From Carex sylvatica (Eukaryota; Streptophyta; Magnoliopsida; Poales; Cyperaceae), in NCBI GenBank assembly GCA_964058845.1, contig CAXKVR010000355.1, positions 1 through 54,070 on the forward strand: a stretch of DNA of 54,070 bases, in the 5' to 3' direction. The notes beneath the pieces were generated by a model. It ran no database searches. It was not told the DNA's origin and saw only the letters and a program-made list of their open reading frames with translations. Shown one piece after another: positions 33,700 through 45,055 of the stretch. Within the stretch, counting starts at the first letter, position 1. Each line of letters starts with the position of its first letter. The position numbers and the translations under genes are program-made.

Positions 33700-33915
33700 A
33701 AATGATGGAAAATAAATTCATTAAAATTAATTAACTTATAAACCTTCTTTTTGGACCGCTTGAATTTGTACTAAATTAATTCAAAAATATATAAATTTTG
33801 CATGTAAACGCATCACTCGTACATGAAGTAGATCAATTTCAACAGTTTGCATTCGTTATTTAAAACCAATACAATGTTTATTTAGTTAAGCTCACCAACA
33901 CCCTAATGCTGCTAA
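33700..33915. repeat. Half of a foldback related to 52981-53270
   Basis: Shares ctaaattaattcaaa, gcatgtaaacgcatcactcg, and ttcgttatttaaaaccaat with the right half of the foldback at 52981-53270, in the same orientation. The left half is missing and the AAT microsatellite is on that side. Confidence 0.55.
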
Positions 33916-33930
33916 TATTATTATTATATA

Positions 33931-34284
33931 GAGTAAGGCTACGCTACTTCGCGAATTAAACGGGATGTTTTAATTCGGGCTCATATCTCTAGTTTTGAAG
34001 TCCAAATAGTCGATCCAAACCGTTAGATGTTTAATCTATATTAAAATGTGCTTGAAGACCAAATTTTACAGTTTTTGGAATTTTTTTACTATTTATTAAG
34101 ATGGTTTGAAAATCTCTGTTTTTTCAATGGTACATAATTTTAATAAAAATAGCGATTTTCAAACCATCATAATAAATAGTAAAAAATTTCAAAACATGTA
34201 AAATTTGGTCTCAAAGCACATTTTAATATAGATTAAACATCTAACAGTTTGGATCGGCTATTTGGACTTCAAAACTAGAGATAG
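33931..34284. repeat. Foldback element P4, right end lost
   Basis: The inner arms pair: ctctagttttgaagtccaaa on the left against tttggacttcaaaactagag on the right. Core motif variants lie at about 34040 and 34206. The outer left end (gagtaaggctacgctacttc) has no partner because P5 begins immediately after gagatag, so P5 or a rearrangement removed it. Confidence 0.7.
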
Positions 34285-34687
34285 GAACATGCTAGCATGC
34301 TATGCGTAGCATAGAGGGCCTCCGTACAACGGCTCAATATTTGACTTTTCAAAATTCTAACAGTCGATCCGAACCGTTCATCTTGTTCTTCATATTAATA
34401 TGTGTTTGGAGACCAAATTTTACATTTTTTGGAATTTGTTTACTATTTTTTTAGATTTATTGAAAATCGCTATTTTTTATGGTCCAGATTTGCTGAAAAC
34501 AGCGATTTTCAATAAATCTAAAAAAATAGTAAAACAATTCCAAAAAATATAAAATTTGGTCTCCAAATACATATTAATATGGAGAACAAGATGAACGGTT
34601 CAGATCGACCGTTAGGATTTTGAAAAGTCGAATATTGAGCCGTTGCACGAAGGCCCTCTATGCTACGCATAGCATGCTAGCATATTC
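34285..34687. repeat. Foldback element P5, full palindrome
   Basis: Outer arms pair almost completely: gaacatgctagcatgctatg on the left, catagcatgctagcatattc on the right, followed inward by the complement of agcatagagggcct on both sides. The core variant atgtgtttggagacc at about 34390 faces its complement at about 34557. The centre is a short tggtccagatttgctg stretch. Confidence 0.8.
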
Positions 34688-34706
34688 ATATATATATATA
34701 TATATA

Positions 34707-35096
34707 GAGGTAGGCTAATAAACAATCGATTGTTCCTAGCCTCCCGTGCAACCAAATTATTTTCTAATTTTTAAAGTCCAAATGATCGATCCAAACCGTT
34801 AGATGTGATCTCCATATTAAAATGTGCTAAGAGACCAAATTTTATATTTTTTGGAATTTATTTACTATTTATTAAGCCACATTGAAAATCGCTGATCCAA
34901 CGGTAACTTATGATTTTATTGTTAGGTTAAGCCACCGTTGGATCAGAGATTTTCAAAGTAGCTTAATAAATAGTAAAAAAAATTCAAAAAAATGTAAAAT
35001 TTGGTCTACAAGCACATTTTAATATATCCATCATATTGAATGGTTTAAATCGACTGTTTGGACTTTGAAAATGTAGGATGTCATCCGATCCCGCCT
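34707..35096. repeat. Foldback element P6, mismatched ends
   Basis: Left outer end gaggtaggctaataaacaat equals the left end of P1. Inner core arms pair (about 34825 and 34998; aacggtaactt against agccaccgttgg). The right outer part, aaatgtaggatgtcatccga, is not complementary to the left end. A C22 tract follows. Confidence 0.65.
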
Positions 35097-35118
35097 CCCC
35101 CCCCCCCCCCCCCCCCCC
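35097..35118 (+). repeat. C22 tract followed by CT and TA microsatellites
   Basis: Twenty-two C, then (CT)n to about 35147 and (TA)n to about 35179. It separates P6 and P7. Confidence 0.9.
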
Positions 35119-35145
35119 ATCTCTCTCTCTCTCTCTCTTTCTCTC

Positions 35146-35179
<34 letters not shown>

Positions 35180-35580
35180 GTAAGGCTACCATACATTACA
35201 ATGAATAAGCATCTTTGTGCATTGGACTATAAATCACCGAATTCAAAGTCCAAATTACCGATCCAAACCGTTCATCTTGTTCTCCATATTAATATGTGCT
35301 TGGAGACCAAATTTTATATTTTTGGAAATTTTTTACTTTTTTTTAGATTTATTGAAAATCGCTATTTTTTTATGGTCCAGATTTACTGAAAACAATGATT
35401 TTCAATAAATCTAAAAAAATAGTAAAAAAATTCTAAAAAATATAAAATTTAGTCTCCAAACACATATTAATATGTAGAACAAGATGAACGGTTCAGATCA
35501 ACCGTTAGAATTTTGAAAAGTCGAATATTGAGCCGTTGCACAGAGGCCCTCTATGCTACGCATAGCATGCTAGCATATTC
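35180..35580. repeat. Foldback element P7, chimeric ends
   Basis: The right half (about 35380-35580) is nearly identical to the right half of P5, ending catagcatgctagcatattc. The left outer end (gtaaggctaccatacattac) is unrelated to it and resembles the P4 start only in gtaaggcta. The inner core arms still pair. Confidence 0.7.
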
Positions 35581-35604
35581 CTATATATATATATATATAT
35601 ATAT

Positions 35605-35952
35605 CAATGGACTAACTTGATTTGGGTTAAAAAGAGTGTTTTACTTCTCGCTTATATCTTCATTTTCAAAATTCAAATAGTCGATTTGAACCTTCCAACA
35701 GGATCTTCATATTAAAATGTGCTTGGAGACCAAATTTTACACTTTTTTGGAAATTGGTTACTATTTTTGTAGAATTTTTGAAAATCAGTATTTTTGCTGA
35801 ATTTTTTATTATTTTTATTTAATGAAAAGTTGTGATTTTTAAAAATTACAAAAAATAGTAAAAAAATTTCAAAAATGTAAAATATGGTTTCCAAGCACAT
35901 TTTAATAAGAATATCATGTCGGAAGTTTCGAATTGACTATATAAAGTCCGGC
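35605..35952. repeat. Foldback element P8, decayed
   Basis: Inner arms pair around the core (about 35718 and 35886). Outer left caatggactaacttgatttg has no clear right partner. Bordered on the left by TA repeats. Confidence 0.6.
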
Positions 35953-35959
35953 TAATATT

Positions 35960-37545
35960 CTTTTAGTAGTTACGGTGAATTGTTGAGGACTTAAATTTTG
36001 CTCAGTTTTTTTGTGTGAAAATTGATCCTGCAGCAGAACTCTTTTACTGTGACCAGTGTCAGGGACCGGTGCTAACGCCGGTTGCAGATAGTTGATTTTT
36101 TCAATGTAAAGACATGGCAGGAGAACAGAATTATTATAAGAATGATGATAATGGTGAATGGTGAGAAAGGTACCAAATGCTCTGTACAGGGACAGATTGA
36201 GACCGAGAGGAGATATATTCCAATGTAAAGACAATGAAAAACAACATAGAATGAAGATATGACATTGACACAATAGACTAACGGCCAAATAAATTGGAGA
36301 GGGAACAGATTCTGAAGTCTCAAGTACTTTTGCGGGAAACTATATTGTTACACTGATCAGTCTAAAACGTACAAGAAACACTTTCTATATAGGCGGGCCG
36401 ATGAAGCAAACACTATCAAATTTATTCCCTTCATTGCAAATGCAATTGTTAGTAGCTATCTCCATTTTGTTAACTACCAAATGGCAATTAGGTGACAAAA
36501 TAACAATAACGGGGACAACTATATAGCAAGCCAAATACAATTAGAAAATCATAATAACATGACATGGCATAACATGACATGGCCGGTAAAGTGAATATGC
36601 ATTGTAAATTATTATAAGAATGTGTGATTATCTGAAAATCATTGTAAATTATTATAATTAAGAATATGTAAATATCAACAAGAGTAACAAATGACTATTG
36701 CCGAAGATAAGACGACATAAGTTGCCATTATCACTATTACGGATGAGAGCATATGTGAAAATACCAAACATTGTTAAGCACTTTTATTCTCGCGAATACT
36801 CACATATTCTTAACATACTTACGATATATATAGTGGGGGTCAATATTATATTGGCAAGAATCTGTGCTTTAGTTGTCCCTTGAAATTGTTGGTTGTGGAA
36901 GTGTGAGGGTCAAAAGTGGAGGAATTTAATATCATATTTTTTCATGATAGTTTGAATTTTATTGCTTGCATTGTAATTTAGAAATATTAAATCAATATAT
37001 TGAAAACTAGTTAATTAAGTACTCTTCAGGATTAGTCATAGTCAATCTCCAATATTGTTTTCCAATATCTTCTAGGGACAATATGACATATATTGAGAAA
37101 AAAATAGGAAGTGTTTAAAATTTATAAATGCTAGATCTTCTATTGCTCTTACATTGACTGATATTAATTTGATGAAAAAATTCATTCATGGCTAGTTTGA
37201 TTACGTGGGGCCAGCGTACAGTGATGGGAGTGAAATATGGTAGAAAGATATATATATATATGTGTGTGTGACATTGTAGTACCTCATGCATGAAAATATG
37301 TACTAGCTAGAAATAAAAAAATAAAAAAAATGAAAGATAAGAGAAAGACATATAGCACTAAGTATGCAACACAGGAACTTACAAACTGGTCGCTGCTCCC
37401 AATGAAGTTGTTTATTAAATAGAATTTCGTGTCTCATAATTAATTATTATTTGGAAACAGCATATTAACACACATCCTTATTATATTTTTTGAGAAAGAA
37501 GCCCTTCATACATGCCTTGAACAGCCATGTTATAATATAAAGTGT
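35960..37545 (-). repeat. Relic of a PLP4-type downstream flank
   Basis: The start (tacggtgaattgttg) matches 44100. About 36690-37540 is collinear with 47110-48410, the DNA that leads directly to the PLP4 stop codon. Shared words include agtgggggtcaatattatat, ttgaaattgttggtt, and ttcgtgtctcat. The PLP4 copy carries a Copia element and a MITE that are absent here. The relic ends at cttgaacagccatg, where PLP4 has its last exon, so a lost fifth PLP4-like gene is inferred. Confidence 0.7.
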
Positions 37546-37987
37546 GTGTATTGTTAAGCGTATGTAGTGTCATGTTTTAATAATAAAACTAAATTAAATT
37601 AAGTTTATTTGATAAGTTTGAAGAGTTAAATAAATTTTTTTTAATAAATTATGAATATATACAAATAATTTTAATAAAAATATAAAATTGTTCACATAAT
37701 TATTCTGATTAATCGGCCACATACCGATTAATCGCTTGACGGTATCTCGTCCGTTTGACAAGCGCATACCGTTATTTACAATCCAGATATATACAATTTT
37801 TTATTGATATGTCAATAGATCACACCTTTATATATTCAAAGTTTGGACCCTCCAATTTTATTTATTTTTAATATATATAGATTTATTTTTAATATATGCA
37901 AACTATTTTTTTTCTTTTGGGGTCCGGGGTGGTCACCCTGGCTGCCCAGTACCAGGACCGCCCTGCTCATCTTCAATATATCCCTCA
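37546..37987. other. Non-coding insert before PLP3
   Basis: No gene. About 37915-37971 is GC-rich (ggggtccggggtggtcaccc, ending ccaggaccgccctg) and looks like the end of an hAT-type element whose terminus would read CAGGGCGGTCCTGG. It directly joins the PLP3 3' flank at about 37972, so the usual flank is cut short. Confidence 0.4.
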
Positions 37988-40380
37988 TTAATATTTGCCA
38001 TTTTGCATCCTCAGAAGCCTCATGCGTCGCTCATCAGAAAGTAGCTTGGCAAACCGAATCAATTCCTCTTCATTTGTTCGACCATTCAGCACAGGTTCAA
38101 TATTTCCGGTCTCCAAGTTCACTCTGGACACCGGTTTTTTTAGAAGGTCATTCCCAATTTGGACAAGGTTTAGCAAGTTCTCATTAGATGAATTGTCCAT
38201 GGATGCAGCGGTGCCCTCCAAGCAATCATCCTACAATGACCCCAGATTGAATAATTAAATTAATATTGGGGCTTCAAACAAAGTAAATAATCTGAAAATA
38301 TCATCAATTATCAAGCTAATTTCCTACCGTTATGCGCAAGTATTTTTCCTCGCAATGCAACGCTTGAAAAACAACAGATGCATGGATATCAACCAGGTCA
38401 GCACTCGCTTGGCTAAGACAATCGATCAGGGGGGTTGAACCGTTATGGGTTAACCAGCCGAACAGGCCCCACTTTGCCGCTGCCTCTGCTTTGTACTTTT
38501 GTTCCTGTTTTGCTGATCCCGTTCCAAGCGAGAGGATCAGGAAATTTCCATAATCCATTGGTTTGACAGGGAAATAATCACTTCTATGTATCAAAATCTC
38601 CTTTGTCACGTGATTCACAGCAAGAAGAGTCTGATATGTCACAAATAAAGAAAATAAAGCATATTAAAGAAAATACCAACCAGATCAACTTAAGACATAT
38701 ATGAGAGTTGAGCACTAATAATAAAGTATAGTTGGTTGCAGAATACGGAATTTATCCAATTATTCAATCATAGTGTTTTCTTGTAGACATGACTTCAAAC
38801 TATTGGAACCAAAAAAGGTTTATAAAAGAGTTCAAACTGTAGGAATGCTGTTTGTTATTTGGTTTCATTTATTTGTGAAAGAAATATTTACCGGATTATT
38901 TGCAGCAACACCTCCATCAACAAGATTGAAGCTCCGTGTTTTGCTGAGACGATCCTTAGTTGTGAAATGATGTGCTGGAAGATATGTTGGGGCAGCAGAA
39001 GTGCTGATACAGACATCCGATAACAGAGCATCCTTTAATGGATCCGCCTTTGCCTACATGTTATCAAGCTCATAAGTAAATTTAGTTGACATTATTTATT
39101 TTACTAATTTACTTTTATAAAAGTAGCTCGGCTGTTTCACTTTGAAACGCACAAAGCAACCAAAAATAGGAAAAAAGTTTTATAAGCCATATCTTTATGT
39201 ATACCTCGTTTGTAGAGAAGATGGTGGGCTGAAGAAAATTAATGTCGAATGTCGGAACCACCACTTCTGTTACTGTATCATGAAGCCTTGTTTCACCGAG
39301 CAGTTCTCGGATTTTGCTATGAAGGTATTCTCCTGTGTATCTAGGACCAATTATACTACTTAACAAGCCTCGAAACCCATTCCTACATTAGGAGTTGCTC
39401 GTCATTATGTATATTCCATGAATCATGTATTTAAGAAAGTAAATTATTGCTGAAAGAGGAAAGAGAAGTCAATAAGCTATACCTACTAGAAGGGAAAATC
39501 TTTGGAATGTTTTCTTTGTAGAAGGTTATAATATCTTTAGCTGAGAAGAGAGGTCTCTTCTGCTCGTTAGGAGCAGAAAGCATGGTCGTGACTAAACCTC
39601 CGGTACTAGTTCCTGAAATCACATCAAAGTAGTCTGCAATTCTTGCATCTTCTCCATCAACTTCCTACAAGTACATGCACAGGAAGTATTTATGACCAAG
39701 TTTTCTATAGAATTAGTGATGAAAGAAAATTGAAGAAAACCTTCTCAACATGGGGAAACATCATTTTTGTGCAGTGAAAGTTTTGATTAGTCAATCTTTA
39801 TTTATCAGACTTGTATTCCTACAATTGTTTTATTAAATTAAGTAGGCTCCAAGTGTTGATTATTACATATGGGTGATAGTCTTTCAATACTAATATACTA
39901 TACATCTATATATTTATACACACCTTAATTTGTTTTCCATGCATGAAGATGATAATCACACAATAATATTTTCGCGCTCTCGAGCTAAGAAAAGAGTGTG
40001 ATAAATGTTTTTTTACTTCCATTTAGAAAAACAACACTGTATCCATGTCATATACTTGTTTTGTTAGATATATAGTACGTACAAATGATAATATTTGATA
40101 ATAATTTCCATATTTATGAATAGATCTGATGAACTAGTTTCTTGAGCTCACAATACAAACTCGGTTATATATGATACTTAAATTTCCAAATAAAATGATA
40201 ACTCACCTGTAGCTTAGATTCGAGGAATACAAGGATGGCAGCAGGGATGAGTCCCCTAACGCCACCACCATCGATGCTTAGTATCGTCACTATGTTGCCT
40301 CTTGATGGTGGAGTTTTTGGTGTAGACAGACTGTTAGTTAGCACGTTGCTTGATGGAAGGCGCACTCCTAGAGAACTCAT
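37988..40380 (-). CDS. Patatin-like phospholipase PLP3, complete
   Basis: Six exons: 40380-40207, 39664-39483, 39382-39205, 39053-38892, 38630-38328 and 38230-37988, giving 413 residues. Exon 1 is 9 bp shorter than in PLP1 and PLP2 because three codons of the Ser/Thr-rich N-terminal region are missing. DGGGVRG lies at about 37-43, GTSTG with Ser at about 78, [11 protein letters not shown] with Asp at about 224. Exon 2 begins EVDG instead of ELDG. Donor, acceptor and phases otherwise match PLP2, and it is close to PLP2 over introns as well. The 5' leader contains a second copy of aggcgcactcctag (about 40430-40443) taken from codons of its own exon 1. A GTG further upstream is in frame but the ATG matches the other copies. 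Confidence 0.92.
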
Positions 40381-40536
40381 TAGAGAAGATTTTGTTACCT
40401 CTGAACTCTCAATAGAAAGAAAGTTGGAAAGGCGCACTCCTAGGTATAGAGATTCTTCAATCGTATGTTCCTTCTAAATTGTTCTTGGCTTTGCTTAGTT
40501 GTGTAGTGTCGGGGGAAGAAAGGTGTGGTTTCTTGC

Positions 40537-40546
40537 ATTATATAGG
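40537..40546 (-). promoter_or_regulatory. TATA box of PLP3
   Basis: CTATATAATG on the minus strand, about 160 bp upstream of the ATG, in the same context as PLP2. Confidence 0.65.
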
Positions 40547-40740
40547 CAGGAGAAAATTAAGAGGTACTAGACTACTAGTAGTATTGTAGTCAAGAGCACT
40601 AATTGGAATAAAGACCAATTCTGGAAAACTGTGGAAAGTTTGAAAAGTCTAAGCTGAAGTAAAGCTCAAATCATCAAAAAAACAAAACCCCTGTAGATAT
40701 TTCAAAAGAAATAGAAAGGTTAACTGTGTGTTATTTCGGC

Positions 40741-40860
40741 CCATGGGCTTCATTGTACACACGAAAAGGATCAGCTGGCTTCGTTTTTTCGTGTGCGCTG
40801 CATGCGCGTGAAGCCCTCTGCATAGCGTGAGCCGTTGACCTTGCCAAGTCGTTCTGTCTT
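40741..40860 (-). promoter_or_regulatory. Conserved upstream block of PLP3, interrupted
   Basis: Carries catgggcttcattgtacac, GCGCTGCATGCGCGTGAAG, and gtgagccgttgaccttgcca as in PLP2. After about 40862 collinearity stops and resumes at about 42405 with tttgtggaccatgccaacac. Confidence 0.45.
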
Positions 40861-40861
40861 T

Positions 40862-42404
40862 TTAATTTTTGTATTATCCCTGCTAAATTAAAATAAAGTT
40901 GGATTCACATATCCAATCTTTAAGTGAGAAGCAGTTTTGGATTAAGAAATTACATAGCTATTTAATTGTCTTTTTTTATTTTTGTATGCTGTTGCTTGTA
41001 ATGTCTGCGGGCATTTCTCCGCATGAAAAAAAAGTTGCAGCATACTATGTATTAGTAGCAATCGAAATGAAAATGAAAATTACAACATCAATATTTTTCA
41101 CAAAAATGAACTTATGCCAATAAATCCTTGAATATATAAGACGAAGTCAACTTAAATACAGCTTAAATTGAAATTAGCTCAAACAACATTCTATAAGAAA
41201 ATTAGTTGTAAATAAATCTGATTCATTAAGGAATTAAGCTTCTGATCTAAGATCAAATTTAAAACTGATACTTAAAGAATCTACATTGTGAGTAATTCAG
41301 CCATCTGTCCAAGTATTTGTTGTAGTCCCGGATATTGTCCTAGCACGGTTTATGACGGTCCCACGGTGACATATACAACCCGAGCTTGAGTATGAATTCC
41401 TCCGCGATGCCTAAAGGGCTTTTCATAAAATAAAATAAAAATGAATTCCTCTGCGGCAATTGCTAAATCCCCAACTACATCCCCTTTCCCATCCCTTCAC
41501 AGGCTCGACTCACCGAATAGTTTGTATAAGCCGACGGCCAAAGATAGAATCCATCATGGACCCATGGTGCTTAGTTGTTAGTACCATCCTAGCAAATGTA
41601 TTTTTTGCTTTGCAGACCCATTGCCAGTTATCAAGGGAAGTCGGGGCAAAGTCAGCCGGGTTAGCATGGCCAGTGTCCCACTCGGAGTCTGTGAAGATGT
41701 TTCGTCTAAAGTGGAGAAACATTGCCATCTCGGATCATTGCCATGTCAGCTAGGAGGTGGAGAGAGACATGAAACTAACTGGTTGGATTGTTGCAATACC
41801 AAACTTGTTGAAGTTCAAAAGCCAATTTATGCAACCATGAACAAATCCTAATATTAATAGCTTATATTGTTTATTGTTTTACTATATCTGTTGCTATATA
41901 TCCTGATTTCACTATATGAAAATTAAATTGAATAATTAATTAGTGAGTGAGTTTTATTTCTATTTGTGAGAAAGAAATTTTTTTCTTTGGAATCAATGAA
42001 CGAAACAGAGTATTTGACTTGAAGAAGAATGAGCCATTTCAGAATATAAAATTAGTTAATTTGTAGGCACTAATCAAACATTAACTACCCTCAAATCAAT
42101 CAGGATAACAATGGAAACGGGAACGCGAACACGAAATAGATTAGAGGATCACCCTCAGCAATGGCGTGTGAGCCTCAGCGTGATAGGCAAGAAATGGACA
42201 TATCCAGTTAAAAATGAAGGATATATTAGTCAATTAAAATTTTGAAATAATTAAAAAAAAATGTTAAATAGTTGAAAGGGGATAAAGGAAAGAAGAGTAA
42301 ATTTGTATGGGTATATTGGATATTGTTAAATTTTGATGAGAAAATTGACTATTTCAAAAATTTAGATGGGTACACTAGAAATTTTCCCTTAAACAGCCAA
42401 TTTA
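40862..42404. other. 1.5-kb insertion or replacement in the PLP3 upstream block
   Basis: DNA with no counterpart in the PLP1 and PLP2 upstream regions. It includes a GC-richer part at about 41310-41850 with open stretches on both strands (41510-41728 minus, WQWVCKAKNTFARMVLTTKH; 41621-41851 plus). I recognise no family in either. No terminal repeats or target-site duplications were found. Confidence 0.4.
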
Positions 42405-44100
42405 CCTTTGTGGACCATGCCAACACCGTTGTGCAGAATAAAATTGAATCGGACAGTATAAAATTATTCTTATTAACTTGACACGAATCTCGAAGTACAA
42501 AGAATACTGCTACTGCGCCATCCCGAGCAAGCACCTGCTGAAAAAACATGTGGGCCGTCCGTTGCAATTGTGTTGAGTCAGATACCTGGGAGGATAGGGA
42601 TCCCTATGCGGCGTGAGGTATTCAAAGAGTCAGTTCCGTTAAACTGAAATTAAAATTAAACTGGTCAACCGAAATAATTCTGATTTGTTTGATTGAACCA
42701 ATATACGAGAGCTAAAATTAAAAAAAGGGAAGAAAATTAAAACTCAGTACATGCACAATTACATGTAATAATAAAAATAAATAAATATGAAGATATATAT
42801 CAGTCGAACAGAAGGAACAGAAGGAACAGAAGTAAGAGAGATTAAAGTGAATTAAATATCAAATATCAACTATAAAAAAATTGAAGTAAATTAAATAAAT
42901 TTTTGTTTGTTTAATTGAACGGAAATAAGAGATTAAAATGAATCAAATAAAAAATAACAAATTAATTAAAAAATTCAATTTAACCGAGTTATTAAACCGA
43001 AAAATCATATCATTTAATTCAAAATTTAACTGTTCGATTGAAAACGAAATAAACTGGCCGATCCTTCGAGCACTCCTAATATTCCCGGCTTGTAATTTCA
43101 TCTGGTGATTTCAGTTAAGTGATTTGGTGGTTGATTATTAGTGATTTCAATTGAGTTCAATGATAAGTTTTGAGAGAAAATGGATCAAATGAGTTCTTTC
43201 GATTATTTTTGTTGTGTTCCAGTGGATGATTGGGTTCTTAAAAAAAATTACAGAAATTAACTACGACTGTTAAATTTTTAGAAAAAGAAAAAAAAAACTA
43301 GTGGAATCTTTATGCAAAAATCAGTTATCGCAATAATGTAATGAATCCATTTTTTAAATTGGTAGAATGGATATTTTTTAAGGCTGAATGTTTTTTTACT
43401 GTTAGATATACCTTTTTTAATTTGAATTAAAATCGATTAATTGGAAACTAATCATTACCGTTTCATTGGAAACTAATCATTACCTTTTAATTGGAAACTA
43501 ATTGATTAATTTTTATTTAGTTCTTTCGTATCATAATATATTGGTAAATTATTATTATTAAAATTATTAAGTTAAAGACATTATTGATGAGTGAGTCCTA
43601 ACTCTTATATTAAAATTTGACTTGGTTTGTCCCTATGATATCATGATATATGTTAGCAATGACACAAAAGACTTGGTATTAACTTCTAAAAATTCGATTA
43701 TTATAATATACATAAGGAATCATATATGCTTAATTAGATTGTCTCACTGAAGTTTATTCAGACAATTTTTTGTGTTTTAAAATGAGGAAGTTAAAAATGC
43801 TGATCAGATCAATGTTATGTCAAAAACACCAGGTTAAAAACCTGTCAACACTTCAGATATATTAAAGTATCATGCTGCACTACACAACAAATAATTGTAG
43901 AATTTATTTTGAGAATCCGAACCCAGCTGGAATTAATTATTGAGTTGATTTGAGTCTACGTAGGATAAAGGTTGACAAATTAATAAGGGGGGGTTTATAT
44001 TAGAGGACCTATAATTATTCATTTGATTTGTAACTTGTGCTCAATGATATTTTGTTAATTTGATAACTGATTCATGTTTTATCAGAATATATATTATAGT
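42405..44100. repeat. Far-upstream flank of PLP3, non-coding
   Basis: Resumes the array flank (tgtggaccatgccaacaccg). About 42640-43080 is the counterpart of the hAT-like element at 20006-20490. About 43700-43830 resembles 10710-10790 (ggaatcat words, then gaggaagttaaaaatgctg). No gene supported. Confidence 0.5.
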
Positions 44101-44155
44101 AACTACGGTGAATTGTTGTCGGTTACTTAAATTTTGCTCAGTTATATATATATAT

Positions 44156-44187
<32 letters not shown>

Positions 44188-44188
<1 letters not shown>

Positions 44189-44598
44189 TGGACTTGGGTA
44201 AGCCATGGCTCACCAAGCGTTTGTACTCCACTCTGTATTTTCATTTTGAAAGTCTAAACAACCGATCCGAACCATTAGATGTGATCTCTATATTGAAATG
44301 TGCTTGGAGACCAAATTTTATATTTTTTAGAATTTTTTTACTATTTATTACGTATTTTTGAAAATTGCTGTTTTGCTGTGAACAGTAAAATTTTCTGGAC
44401 CATCGGATGAGCAATATTAAAAAATGCTCAATAAATAGTAAATAAATTTCAAAAAATGTAAAATTTGGTCTCTAAGCACATTTCAATATGGAGAACAAGA
44501 TGAACGGTTCGGATCGGTTGTTTGAATTTTCAAAATGACTAAAATGAGTCATGGCTTACCAAAGCGAAATAAGTAATGGCTCATTTTAGCTCAACTCT
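44188..44598. repeat. Foldback element P9, chimeric ends
   Basis: The left end gacttgggtaagccatggct, preceded by a GA microsatellite, is the complement of the right end of P1. The right outer end is a different word (aagtaatggctcattttagc). The core atgtgcttggagaccaaa at about 44299 faces its complement at about 44465. It interrupts the flank relic that is continuous at 35960-36100. Confidence 0.7.
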
Positions 44599-44843
44599 AT
44601 ATATATATTTTTTGTAAAAAATGAAATTGTTGGCAGGAGAACATGATTTTTTTTTATAATAGAGGACTACTTCACCGATTTCATAAAAAGTGAAATCATA
44701 CATTGTTAGACAAATATTAGTACCAGTGGTACCAATCTTGTCTTATACCAAAACAACTTACAATAGTATTTAGTTAAACCAACCAACAACATAACAAAGT
44801 ATATAATCAAAAGCAAAGAGACAAAAATAACATCCATTAAAAG

Positions 44844-45055
44844 TGTTGATTTTTGTAATAATATGCAAATCTGAGGAGACAAAGCTTTCTTTTATTTTTT
44901 GTTGTATATATTTTTCTACATGAGAGAAGGTTGAACCTTTTATATATCCTGTTTCCTACTGTACCGTTGGTATATAATGATAACTTCATTTAACTCTTCT
45001 AATTTATACTTTTACCTTTTTTTCCTATTTTTCTATTACTCAATTATTCCCAACA
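44844..45055 (-). mobile_element. Copia 3' LTR, 212 bp
   Basis: On the minus strand it starts TGTTGGGAATAATTG and ends TACAAAAATCAACA, with a purine tract (TCTTGAGGGGAAG) just upstream. Its ends and polypurine tract resemble those of the LTR at 3800-3994, so the two elements belong to one family. No second LTR was found. Confidence 0.75.

Noticed and set aside
33505..33705. Poly-Asn protein
   Set aside because: It is only the AAT microsatellite read in one frame.
36072..36323. Hydrophobic 83-codon and overlapping 124-codon open stretches on the minus strand
   Set aside because: Low-complexity AT-rich flank sequence with no family resemblance. The related flank at 44600 is not conserved as a reading frame.
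40435..40437. Upstream GTG start for PLP3
   Set aside because: It would add 19 residues absent from the other copies, and it lies in a word duplicated from exon 1. The conserved ATG at 40380 is preferred.
41510..41851. Possible small gene in the PLP3 upstream insert
   Set aside because: Open frames exist on both strands and I recognise neither product. No splice or promoter context favours one.
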